A stretch of 42,313 bases of DNA. It comes from Halopenitus persicus. GTDB lineage: Archaea > Halobacteriota > Halobacteria > Halobacteriales > Haloferacaceae. The position numbers and the translations under genes were made by a program. The stretch lies in NCBI RefSeq assembly GCF_900107205.1, contig NZ_FNPC01000015.1:1-42313 (forward strand), written 5' to 3'. Positions 7,211-13,279 of this stretch are shown one piece after another (the stretch's first letter is position 1; each line of letters begins with the position of its first letter). The notes beneath the pieces were generated by a model. That model was not told the origin of the DNA and did not search any database. It was given only the letters and a program-made list of their open reading frames with translations.

Positions 7211-8404
7211 ATGACAGCAAACACGGATACAACCCGCGACCCTAATAGCAGTAACGATCAACCGAGAACCACCGACACTGGCGATGAATCTGGTTCACGT
7301 CTTGCGGACTTAACCACGAAACAACAAGCCATAATCATCGCCACACTAGAACACCCGGACGAACCCGCAGTCTCTATTGCTACGCGTGTCGGAACCGCAC
7401 AATCCTACCCATCCCAAGTCGTTGATACCCATAGAGATGTGCTCGACGCGCTACGGAAACAACTCGAAATCGGTGATGGCGTAGTCGACGTGATTGAACG
7501 AGAGCTCAGCGAGCAAGACATAATCGAAATTGTCGACTGCGGCCTGCTTGACCAGGTTAACACGGGCCTCATCGAGAAATACACCGGCCAGAATGGAAGC
7601 AACAGTAGAGGGGGTACAGCAGATCTGAATAATGCTAGTGATGGAGACAGTATCCCCGCTGATCGACCTGTCACGAGTCAGCGTTCGTTTATGTCCGCCG
7701 CTCCAGACGACACTCAAACCCGCGATTCCAGTACGTGTGACGGTGACTCCGAAACGAACAATATCGGAATCAAGCAAACCACACCTTCTCAGACAAACCC
7801 GGACGTAGATACGAACAGCGGCTCTGACGACTATCCAGAAGGTACCAAGTCCAAAGGTAGCGTAGATGAAGAGGAATTACGGCAGTGGTATAATGCGTTG
7901 ACAGAGAAGCAGCAGGCAATTGTTGATGTAATCGTGGAGAACCCGGATCTAACGGATACACGCATCGCAGAGCTTGCTTCTGAAAAGCTTCCGAGTGGTG
8001 AATCTGTCAGTCGTGCTTACGTTTCTATGATACGGTCAGAGGACGCAGCTTTTCTCGGAACTCTGCAAGAGCGCAAGAGTGAGTCACGGATCGAATCCGA
8101 TTCTAAAGGCGATGGTAATTCGGAAATTCGAAGTGAGGATACCGAACAGAACCAACACAGAATTGCCGCTTCGGACAAGAAAATTCAGTCACAGCGTACT
8201 TCAATACCTATCCAGGAACTCAGGCGTGTTCGTGATCGGATTGCCTTCACTGCGGGTGTGATTGAACAAGAATACGCACTTACCCAGGACAGAATGGACA
8301 GAAGCGATGAAATCATCCCGTCAAAAACTCACGTCGCTGGAACTGTAGCGTTTGCCAGGCAAACACTCGCTGAAATAAACGAACTCCTAGAACACGAAAA
8401 GTAA
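7211..8404 (+). CDS. Predicted DNA-binding protein with two similar HTH-like repeats, 397 aa
   Basis: Two related segments are visible: LADLTTKQQAIIIATLEHPD... (about residues 30-85) and YNALTEKQQAIVDVIVENPD... (about 225-285). Both start with LT-K-QQAI, followed by a predicted winged-helix-like turn (AVSIATRVGTAQSYPSQVV; TDTRIAELASEKLPSGESV). They are separated by a long acidic, Ser/Thr-rich low-complexity linker. The C-terminal third (about 335-397) is predicted helical (LRRVRDRIAFTAGVIEQEY, FARQTLAEINELLEHEK). This layout suits a plasmid or island regulator or segregation protein. It converges on the serine recombinase gene. Confidence 0.55.
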   Translation: MTANTDTTRDPNSSNDQPRTTDTGDESGSRLADLTTKQQAIIIATLEHPDEPAVSIATRVGTAQSYPSQVVDTHRDVLDALRKQLEIGDGVVDVIERELSEQDIIEIVDCGLLDQVNTGLIEKYTGQNGSNSRGGTADLNNASDGDSIPADRPVTSQRSFMSAAPDDTQTRDSSTCDGDSETNNIGIKQTTPSQTNPDVDTNSGSDDYPEGTKSKGSVDEEELRQWYNALTEKQQAIVDVIVENPDLTDTRIAELASEKLPSGESVSRAYVSMIRSEDAAFLGTLQERKSESRIESDSKGDGNSEIRSEDTEQNQHRIAASDKKIQSQRTSIPIQELRRVRDRIAFTAGVIEQEYALTQDRMDRSDEIIPSKTHVAGTVAFARQTLAEINELLEHEK

Positions 8405-8449
8405 CAACCTCAACTCCAGTATGAGTGTCTGGTGAGTGTTCAAGTAATT

Positions 8450-9199
8450 TCACATACCCGCTTCGTCGGCAGTCTCACCGTCTATATCAATCCCCTCTGA
8501 GATGCTAAGTCCATGCCGGTCCGCACGTGCACGGGCCTGTTCGTATACTTCTCTTCGCTGGATAATCCGGTATGCCGTCGCGTACGCAACGTCTGTCTTT
8601 TCCTCGATCTCTCTGTAACTAATGCCGTCGTTTCGAAGTGCTAACACGCGTTCCACGTCGCACCACTCACCTGGGTCCGGCACGAGCCTCTTTCCGTACT
8701 CTTCAGTCACGCCGAACTTCAGCCCGTATGGGGCTTCCCCCATCCAGTATTCGTTGTCTTGCCGGGCTTCAGTAACTTCCAACCCCTTCTCAATCTCTTT
8801 GAGTTTTTCTTGATGAGCTGCGGCTGCCTGTAGGATCTCGATCGCCGCATGCATCGGATCCGCTAAGTCCAACTGTCCATCCAACACGGTGTGTAGTTCT
8901 ACGTTGTACTCGCGGAAATCCGGGATAAGACGCATCACCTCGTCAACGTCCCGGGCGATCCGGCGCTTGTCGTGCAGTACGACCACATCCAGATCGTCGT
9001 CATCACGAAGCCGCTGCTTGAGTTCACTGTATTCATCGCGGGAGCCGTCCCATCCGGAAGCCTGCTGGCCATCATCGTAGATCCGATCTAGCTTCAGGCC
9101 GTGTTCATCACAATACTCCCGGATGTTCTGCTTTTGATTTCCTAAGCTCGTGTCGCTCTTTTGACTGAGTCGTGTATAGCCGATTGCGGTCTGTGTCAT
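8450..9199 (-). CDS. Serine recombinase (resolvase/invertase type), 249 aa
   Basis: Site-specific DNA recombinase. The N-terminal catalytic domain has the active Ser in GYTRLSQKSD (Ser12), the conserved Gln/Arg region (LGNQKQNIREYCDEHGL), DLDVVVLHDKRRIARD, and the long helix (AIEILQAAAAHQEKLKEIEKG) that joins the DNA-binding part. Near residues 155-165, GEAPYGLKFGV opens the DNA-binding region, and an HTH follows (DGISYREIEEKTDVAYATAYRIIQ). Size and layout match small haloarchaeal resolvases found on plasmids and islands. It is the last gene of a minus-strand run beginning with the proteins at 9-11.8 kb, so it may be co-transcribed with the AbrB-like protein. Confidence 0.85.
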   Translation of the reverse strand: MTQTAIGYTRLSQKSDTSLGNQKQNIREYCDEHGLKLDRIYDDGQQASGWDGSRDEYSELKQRLRDDDDLDVVVLHDKRRIARDVDEVMRLIPDFREYNVELHTVLDGQLDLADPMHAAIEILQAAAAHQEKLKEIEKGLEVTEARQDNEYWMGEAPYGLKFGVTEEYGKRLVPDPGEWCDVERVLALRNDGISYREIEEKTDVAYATAYRIIQRREVYEQARARADRHGLSISEGIDIDGETADEAGM

Positions 9200-9266
9200 A
9201 GTCTGTCCACTTACTCTAGGTCAAGTCATTCGGAGTCTGTGTTCCGAAGTCCCTCAATGTGCTTCA

Positions 9267-9362
9267 TCAACCGGTCAGCACGTCCCACTTCTGTCCTTGT
9301 GAACGGGAACGAGATGCCAAACCATAGGCACCCACAGTGTTGCCCGTTCTAGATCCTCTCAT
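9267..9362 (-). CDS. Possible small protein, 31 aa
   Basis: Its ATG follows directly on the TGA of the AbrB-like gene (TGAATG), with a 31-codon frame of plausible composition. A second protein-like frame (GISFPFTRTEVGRADRLMKH) overlaps it in another phase and ends at about 9228, but has no start codon. One of the two may be a remnant of a longer gene between the AbrB-like protein and the recombinase. Confidence 0.3.
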   Translation of the reverse strand: MRGSRTGNTVGAYGLASRSRSQGQKWDVLTG

Positions 9363-9524
9363 TCAGTCATCTTTCACTGCCATTTCGAGCTTTTCCGAAC
9401 TGACTACATCCCACTCAACTGTCTCACCTGCGAGATCCATCGCGTCTGCGAGCGCTTTGGGGATGGTTACCTGGTACTGTCCTTCGGAGTTCCGAGTGAC
9501 GGTTGTTGTCGTGGTTTTCGGCAT
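9363..9524 (-). CDS. AbrB/SpoVT-type DNA-binding protein, 53 aa
   Basis: Swapped-hairpin AbrB domain: TRNSEGQYQVTIPKALADAM, then DLAGETVEWDVVSSEKLEM, the classic short transcription-factor or antitoxin fold that dimerises through its beta-strands. At 53 residues it is only the DNA-binding domain, as in many archaeal chromosome- and plasmid-borne members. The ATG at 9524 gives the exact start of the domain. It lies downstream of tRNA-like element D and a 10-bp hairpin, and upstream of the recombinase. No partner toxin is obvious in the next gene. Confidence 0.8.
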   Translation of the reverse strand: MPKTTTTTVTRNSEGQYQVTIPKALADAMDLAGETVEWDVVSSEKLEMAVKDD

Positions 9525-9585
9525 CGTTCTAAGTCACCCACCAACAATATTGATTTGAATGTTTGATCTAATAAGGGAAGTCCCT

Positions 9586-9611
9586 GTTTCAGGGGTGCCG
9601 GCCCCTGAAAC
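9586..9611 (-). terminator. Strong 10-bp hairpin overlapping tRNA-like element D
   Basis: GTTTCAGGGG (9586-9595) and CCCCTGAAAC (9602-9611) pair perfectly around a 6-nt loop. On the minus strand it follows element D and shares bases 9606-9611 with it, so hairpin and full tRNA-like fold compete. A second small hairpin (AGGGA/TCCCT) and an AT-rich run follow, which fits a terminator or processing barrier. Confidence 0.45.
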
Positions 9612-9656
9612 GCCCTGCCCAGGAACCGAACCCGGTCAAGGCACCAGCCGGGCGTT
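9606..9656 (-). ncRNA. tRNA-like element D, without anticodon arm
   Basis: Read on the minus strand it begins 2 nt after the stop codon of the preceding gene. It has AACGCCC/GGGCGTT (7-bp acceptor-like stem), GGC-TGGT-GCC (3-bp hairpin whose loop contains GG, as in a D-loop), a TTGA linker, CCGGG-TTCGGTT-CCTGG (5-bp T-arm with a 7-nt loop containing TTC), a GCA linker, the 3' acceptor strand, and a TCA end. The anticodon arm is missing entirely. The D-loop GG and T-loop TTC could form the tRNA elbow contact. Confidence 0.75.
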
Positions 9657-9658
9657 AA

Positions 9659-9982
9659 TCAAACGTGTTTGAAATGACTGCACTCCCGGCATGCAACGAA
9701 ACTACGGCCGGGCTCATCACCGAAACTTGGACTGTAGAATTTATCCATCACCCCAGCACAACCCGTCTCTGAATCGCACGGTTTGAACCCGACAATAGTG
9801 ATGTGGCAGTCATGGTCATCCCACGTCGGGTGGTGCTCTGCTTCTATCTTATGCTTGTTATCAGTATGCTCCTCGCACCACCACTCACCGTACTGTTTCC
9901 GCAGACTTTCGGTGGATCCGCACTCGGTACAGTCCCTATCACGCTGCATATTTTGATTCTGACCTGAGGTGTTCTGTGTCAT
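9659..9982 (-). CDS. Cys/His-rich small protein, 107 aa
   Basis: Predicted zinc protein. An N-terminal ribbon, CTECGSTESLRKQYGEWWCEE (about residues 18-38), is followed by HTDNKHKIEAEHH, C57HITIVGFKPC and a C-terminal CRECSHFKHV. Eight Cys and several His could hold two zinc ions. The N-terminal 15 residues are Gln/Asn-rich. It is the fourth gene of a minus-strand operon whose genes are separated by tRNA-like elements; an AGGTGA sequence 11 nt before the ATG may act as a ribosome site. No known family recognised. Confidence 0.65.
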   Translation of the reverse strand: MTQNTSGQNQNMQRDRDCTECGSTESLRKQYGEWWCEEHTDNKHKIEAEHHPTWDDHDCHITIVGFKPCDSETGCAGVMDKFYSPSFGDEPGRSFVACRECSHFKHV

Positions 9983-9997
9983 GATAGGTTGTTCACC

Positions 9998-10044
9998 TGA
10001 GGCCCTGCCGCGGAATCGAACCGCGGTGCGCCGTCAGTCCAGGG
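9998..10044 (-). ncRNA. tRNA-like element C, weaker copy
   Basis: On the minus strand: CCCTG/CAGGG acceptor-like stem (5 bp), GAC-TGAC-GGC in the D-arm position (outer and inner pair only), GCA linker, and a strong 6-bp T-arm CCGCGG-TTCGATT-CCGCGG with the canonical 7-nt loop, ending CCTCA. It is preceded by a separate hairpin (CTGC-GGGA-GCAG) just after the upstream stop codon and followed by AGGT-GAACA-ACCT before the next ATG. The T-arm is unmistakable; the rest is less certain. Confidence 0.55.
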
Positions 10045-10072
10045 GAAACGCCTGCTCCCGCAGTCTACGCGT

Positions 10073-10645
10073 CTACTCGGGCGTCGGCTCGCCGTACGCG
10101 TCGTACAACTCCAGCACGAACTCGATACCGTGCGCTGAACCGACCGACTCACCACACGCGGTGCACTCCACGTCCGGGATCTTCTGTTGTACTGGCGCTT
10201 CCGGACGAGCGCCCGGTGCCGGGCCGAGACGCGTCGTGAACTTCACATTGTCCCGTGCAGCGAGTCGCGCACCACACGGACACGTTTCACCGGTCACCGG
10301 TTCCACGTCCCTGATGTCCGCCACGACCGGGTACTCCGTCCCATCACCGGGGCCGTGCATCGATGGATCGACATCAAGCGGGTACAGCCACACGTTCGTC
10401 TCCGCTCCAATTTCCGCGGTCCACGCGTCACCGCGGTACGCAACTGTGTCGCCTTCCTCGACCGGCGACTCGTCCAGCACACGGCGTCGCCGGTCGGATG
10501 CGCAGAACGAGCACCACAGTCCACCTTCCGTCACTTCACGACTGTTCCCGCATTCCGGGCACCCCATGCAGTCCAGGCAGTAGTTGATGTGTGGCGATTC
10601 CATCGTGACCCCATCGCCGCAGTTCGCACAGTTGATTTCTACCAT
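10073..10645 (-). CDS. Cys-rich protein with paralogous C-terminal domain, 190 aa
   Basis: Multi-zinc protein. The N-terminus has CANCG (residues 6-10), CLDCMGCPECG (23-33) and CSFC (45-48), a double ribbon. A middle segment (VEEGDTVAYRGDAWTAE) looks like a small beta-barrel. The C-terminal domain (about 121-181) has CPCGARLA, a Pro-rich turn (GPAPGARPEAPVQQKIP) and CTACGESVG, and is clearly homologous to the C-terminal domain of the next gene upstream (10718-11182). The ATG at 10645 follows element B and a GGAC-GCAA-GTCC tetraloop hairpin. Role unknown; nucleic-acid binding is an inference from the ribbons. Confidence 0.7.
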   Translation of the reverse strand: MVEINCANCGDGVTMESPHINYCLDCMGCPECGNSREVTEGGLWCSFCASDRRRRVLDESPVEEGDTVAYRGDAWTAEIGAETNVWLYPLDVDPSMHGPGDGTEYPVVADIRDVEPVTGETCPCGARLAARDNVKFTTRLGPAPGARPEAPVQQKIPDVECTACGESVGSAHGIEFVLELYDAYGEPTPE

Positions 10646-10667
10646 TAGTAATCTCGGACTTGCGTCC

Positions 10668-10716
10668 TGAAGCGCGTCGGCGGAATCGAACCGCTATGCG
10701 AGCACCAGCTACGCGC
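10668..10716 (-). ncRNA. tRNA-like element B, without anticodon arm
   Basis: Starts 1 nt after the TAA of the upstream gene. On the minus strand: GCGCGT/ACGCGC (6-bp acceptor-like stem), AGC-TGGT-GCT (D-arm-like hairpin with GG in the loop), CGCATA linker, GCGG-TTCGATT-CCGC (T-arm, canonical loop), CG linker, 3' acceptor strand, TTCA. Architecture matches element D although the stem sequences differ, which means the pairing is conserved while the bases are not. Confidence 0.75.
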
Positions 10717-10717
10717 G

Positions 10718-11182
10718 TTAGTCGTCAGTACTGGGCAGCGATACGTCAGCCACCGAGTACAACCGCAGCACCGAATCCAACCCGAATATCGCACCGACAG
10801 ATGCACCGCACTCACTGCACTTCGCCACCGGAATATGCTGCTGCGCCGAAGCGGGCTCCCGCACCCCTGGTGCCGGTGCGTGCTCCGTTCCGAACTCGAC
10901 ATCTTCCGGGCCCGTTAATCGCGCACCGCAGGCACAGTCCTTGTCGACCACCCCACCGTCAAAAATCTCGATGATGAATACGACATTGTTCCCGGGCCTG
11001 AGTTCCGCCGCTAGGTCACTGTCCGCTCCGTTGACCGTGTCGATTACCGTTTCAACGTCGTCGAATAACGTGCCCTGGTCAAATTTCATCTCTCCGATTA
11101 GGCGCTTACTCGGGTCGTTTCGAATCTCTTCTCGCCGGTCGTTGCGTATTGTGGTTTCGCTCGTCATTGGTCGGTTACTCAT
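10718..11182 (-). CDS. Protein with Cys-rich paralogous domain, 154 aa
   Basis: Residues about 82-142 (CACGARLTG, then HAPAPGVREPASAQQHIP and CSECGASVGAIFGLDSVLRLY) align with the C-terminal domain of the neighbouring 190-residue protein, sharing both CxCGARL and CxxCGxSVG motifs. The N-terminal 75 residues are unrelated: a charged start, then VETVIDTVNGADSDLAAELR and NNVVFIIEIFDGG. The ATG at 11182 lies only 2 nt after the YTCA end of element A, so cleavage at the element would leave an almost leaderless message. Tandem duplication of the domain is inferred. Confidence 0.65.
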   Translation of the reverse strand: MSNRPMTSETTIRNDRREEIRNDPSKRLIGEMKFDQGTLFDDVETVIDTVNGADSDLAAELRPGNNVVFIIEIFDGGVVDKDCACGARLTGPEDVEFGTEHAPAPGVREPASAQQHIPVAKCSECGASVGAIFGLDSVLRLYSVADVSLPSTDD

Positions 11183-11184
11183 CT

Positions 11185-11233
11185 TGAGGCACGCCCAGGG
11201 GGACGATCCCTGGTTTCGCCGCTGCTCACGTGC
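11185..11233 (-). ncRNA. tRNA-like element A, most degenerate copy
   Basis: On the minus strand: GCACG/CGTGC (5-bp acceptor-like stem), a weak 2-bp hairpin around AGCG in the D-arm position, GAAA linker, CCAGGG-ATCGTCC-CCCTGG (6-bp T-arm, 7-nt loop), and a CTCA end followed by AG and the ATG of the next gene. Loop bases depart from the TTCGRTT seen in B, C and D, so on its own I would not call it; position and end sequence support it. Confidence 0.45.
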
Positions 11234-11248
11234 GTTATGTTTTGGATA

Positions 11249-11788
11249 CTATCGCTCCTGGATCCTGACCGGGACCGTGGTTCCGACCACTCGGTCTGGG
11301 CCAGCTCCGCGCGTCGGGAAAGTGATCTCGCCTACGTCCTCAATACAGGCGCGTACCTCGTTGCGCCAAACCTCTAGGGTTGTTTCGCGCCACTCGTCCC
11401 AGGTCGTGTCATCGTCAGCGTCACGCTCATAGATGTCCTTATCTTCGAGGTGGCCGGGGTATTTCGCCCCGCTGTGGACGTTGTGGTAGTACTCGCGTGA
11501 GTCTCGTCCGTCTGCGTGTCCGCATAGAAACGCTAGCGGATCAATATGGACCGGGACGGGATCTATATCATCAGCATATCGTGTCCCCGGTTCACTAAAG
11601 AATAGGTTCGCTTCGACGCTCCCGCGGAATGGCGGGGTGACGCGAAGTATGTATGTCCCGCGGTTGCTCTGTTTGTGGTTCCGCTGGATGCAGTCGGCTA
11701 CGTCGTCGGGAGAGATGACGATCTCGTTAATGTCCGCTAGTGGGTGTTTAGTCGCTGATTCGTCGCCATTCGTGGTTGTTTCAACCAT
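11249..11788 (-). CDS. Island protein of unknown function, 179 aa
   Basis: First gene of the element-punctuated operon. I choose the ATG at 11788 (MVETTTNGDESATKHPLADI) because a TATA-like TTTATGAC lies about 24 nt upstream, as for a leaderless transcript; the frame stays open to an ATG at 11860. Visible features are INEIVISPDDVADCI, YILRVTPPFRGSVEANLFF (beta-rich), HIDPLAFLCGHADGRDSREY and TTWDEWRETTLEVWRNEVRA (helical), with an acidic middle. No Cys ribbon and no family recognised. Confidence 0.6.
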   Translation of the reverse strand: MVETTTNGDESATKHPLADINEIVISPDDVADCIQRNHKQSNRGTYILRVTPPFRGSVEANLFFSEPGTRYADDIDPVPVHIDPLAFLCGHADGRDSREYYHNVHSGAKYPGHLEDKDIYERDADDDTTWDEWRETTLEVWRNEVRACIEDVGEITFPTRGAGPDRVVGTTVPVRIQER

Positions 11789-11860
11789 TATACCTGTGCT
11801 TGTAAAGACAAAGTCATAAACGCCCCCCGGCGATCTCTCCATTGCTCCGAGAACACGCAC

Positions 11861-12354
11861 TCAAAACCTCGACTCTATTTTCATAATTAGCCGATAGCGA
11901 CACTCCCAATGGGCTTAATCCTACTTGACGACCATCTGTTTGACCGACCTGCCGGGAATTGTGCGATTAGAGTACCGAACACTACATACTGGTAATCAAC
12001 ACCCCGCGATCCCTGTCAGAAATTCTACCACCGTTCCGTACCAAGGCTGTGCAGTCTAGTCTATTATACGGACATTCTGGGGATAGCTTTCTATGAGGGA
12101 GAGACCCCCCTCTCCCCCTACATATCATATCCCCCGGAATAGCCCGTATGAATATAGCCCAAACCAGAATCCGTTAACCGATCGAAAATTAGGACTTATC
12201 GATGACGAGTGCAGTTGCGTCAAGGAGCGGCGTGAGTTCTACTATCCCCGTGCAGTTGCTTGATCACGTCATCTCATACATCGTCAACATAAACCAGCTA
12301 ATTTAACGCGAGGAAAACTGGGAGAACAAGCCTTCATCGATAATAACTGTAGGA
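11861..12354. other. Intergenic with a 7-bp hairpin and two tiny frames
   Basis: Nearly 500 bases without a supported gene. GGGAGAG (12097-12103) pairs with CTCTCCC (12110-12116) around a C-rich loop. Two short plus-strand frames are open, 28 codons from 11909 and 34 codons from 12202, but neither has a clear promoter or motif. It separates two minus-strand genes, so it should include the promoter of the operon at 11788. Confidence 0.45.
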
Positions 12355-12945
12355 TTACCCACTATCGATGTCGGACTGTACTTTTCGAAGCGTATATGCA
12401 GACGTGTGTGTCTCTCTGACGATGTCTTCTTGGTTGATATTCCGATCATTCTGTGATGCGAGTGCGGCCCATAGTGCGCCAGCTGCGGCAGCTGCTGGTG
12501 TTCTCAAGAAATGTACCTCGTTGAGGAGATCAGCAGCATTATGCCGGGTTTCGGTATCTGCATCGAGTTTGTCTGTCCAGTGGTCAAGATAGGTTTGGGC
12601 GTCGGTCGGTGTAGTGTGTTCACCGGTAACGTGCTGTATCTTCTGTGATTCCCGGGCGATCAGCTTCTCTTTGGCGTCTGTGACTGCGGCGATTTCACTG
12701 ATGGATCGAGGCTCATCGTGCAACTGACAGGCGACTCGGACCGCTGCGGCAACGCCCACGATGGATCCACGACCTGCTAAACTGGTTCGCTCGTATGCCC
12801 TGCCGAACAGGTCGATAATCGTCTTGACGACAGGTGGTGAGAGATCAAGTGTATCGGCGTGTTCGTCGATGAGGTCGTAGACCCTGTCAGTGTCAGTGAC
12901 CGGGAGATCGTGAATCGGATCCGAAGACGGAATATTTGTGCTCAT
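12355..12945 (-). CDS. TFB-like protein without zinc ribbon, 196 aa
   Basis: Resembles the cyclin-repeat core of archaeal transcription factor B. Residues about 40-105 match the first repeat (VVKTIIDLFGRAYERTSLAG, GRGSIVGVAAAVRVACQLHD, EPRSISEIAAVTDAKEK) and about 120-190 the second (NAADLLNEVHFLRTPAAAAA, GALWAALASQNDRNINQEDI, VRETHTSAYTLRKVQSDI). The N-terminal zinc ribbon and B-finger that recruit polymerase in real TFB are absent; the protein starts with an unrelated 30-residue tail. It could bind TBP-DNA without recruiting polymerase, so a repressor or competitor role is possible (inference). It is divergent from the gene at 13280. Confidence 0.7.
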   Translation of the reverse strand: MSTNIPSSDPIHDLPVTDTDRVYDLIDEHADTLDLSPPVVKTIIDLFGRAYERTSLAGRGSIVGVAAAVRVACQLHDEPRSISEIAAVTDAKEKLIARESQKIQHVTGEHTTPTDAQTYLDHWTDKLDADTETRHNAADLLNEVHFLRTPAAAAAGALWAALASQNDRNINQEDIVRETHTSAYTLRKVQSDIDSG

Positions 12946-13279
12946 ATATGATCGCTAGGCGTACGGTGTTAAATTCGGATTCCGTCCATCGTTGTGTTTG
13001 AGCCGTGGTGGCGTGTGAGCGACTATTTCTATTCCTGTAGTTAGTATCGTAGGAATGCGAGCCAGTCATAGTAAGCACACAGTTTGTGTAGATAAGGGGT
13101 GAATCCCCTCACCCGTCTATTACCCTATACACCTATGGAAAATTTCCTGGGTATTTACCTACTAAAGTACCACCAGTTACCGCCTCAGAAGCCTCGAAAA
13201 ATTTTTTCGCAGGCTTAGCAACACTAAGGGAAATCACACACCCGCCAGAGGTATGTGTGTAAAAACTCTATGTCCATAT
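12946..13279. promoter_or_regulatory. Divergent promoter region with several palindromes
   Basis: Between the TFB-like gene and the gene at 13280. Perfect inverted repeats are AGGGG-tgaat-CCCCT (13095-13109), GGAAA-a-TTTCC (13137-13147) and CGAAAAA-t-TTTTTCG (13195-13209); the last is flanked by GCCT/AGGC (13191-13194, 13211-13214), lengthening the stem. AT-rich runs could serve as TATA boxes in either direction. The density suggests operator sites for one of the flanking DNA-binding proteins. Confidence 0.5.

Noticed and set aside
9606-11233. Ordinary tRNA genes at the T-arm sequences
   Set aside because: There is no anticodon stem-loop between D-arm and T-arm positions, and total lengths are 45-51 nt. 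Element C has extra sequence upstream but does not complete a cloverleaf.
12097-12116. Transcription terminator at the 7-bp hairpin
   Set aside because: It is followed by C-rich sequence, not the T-rich run usual for archaeal terminators, and lies far from any gene end on the plus strand.
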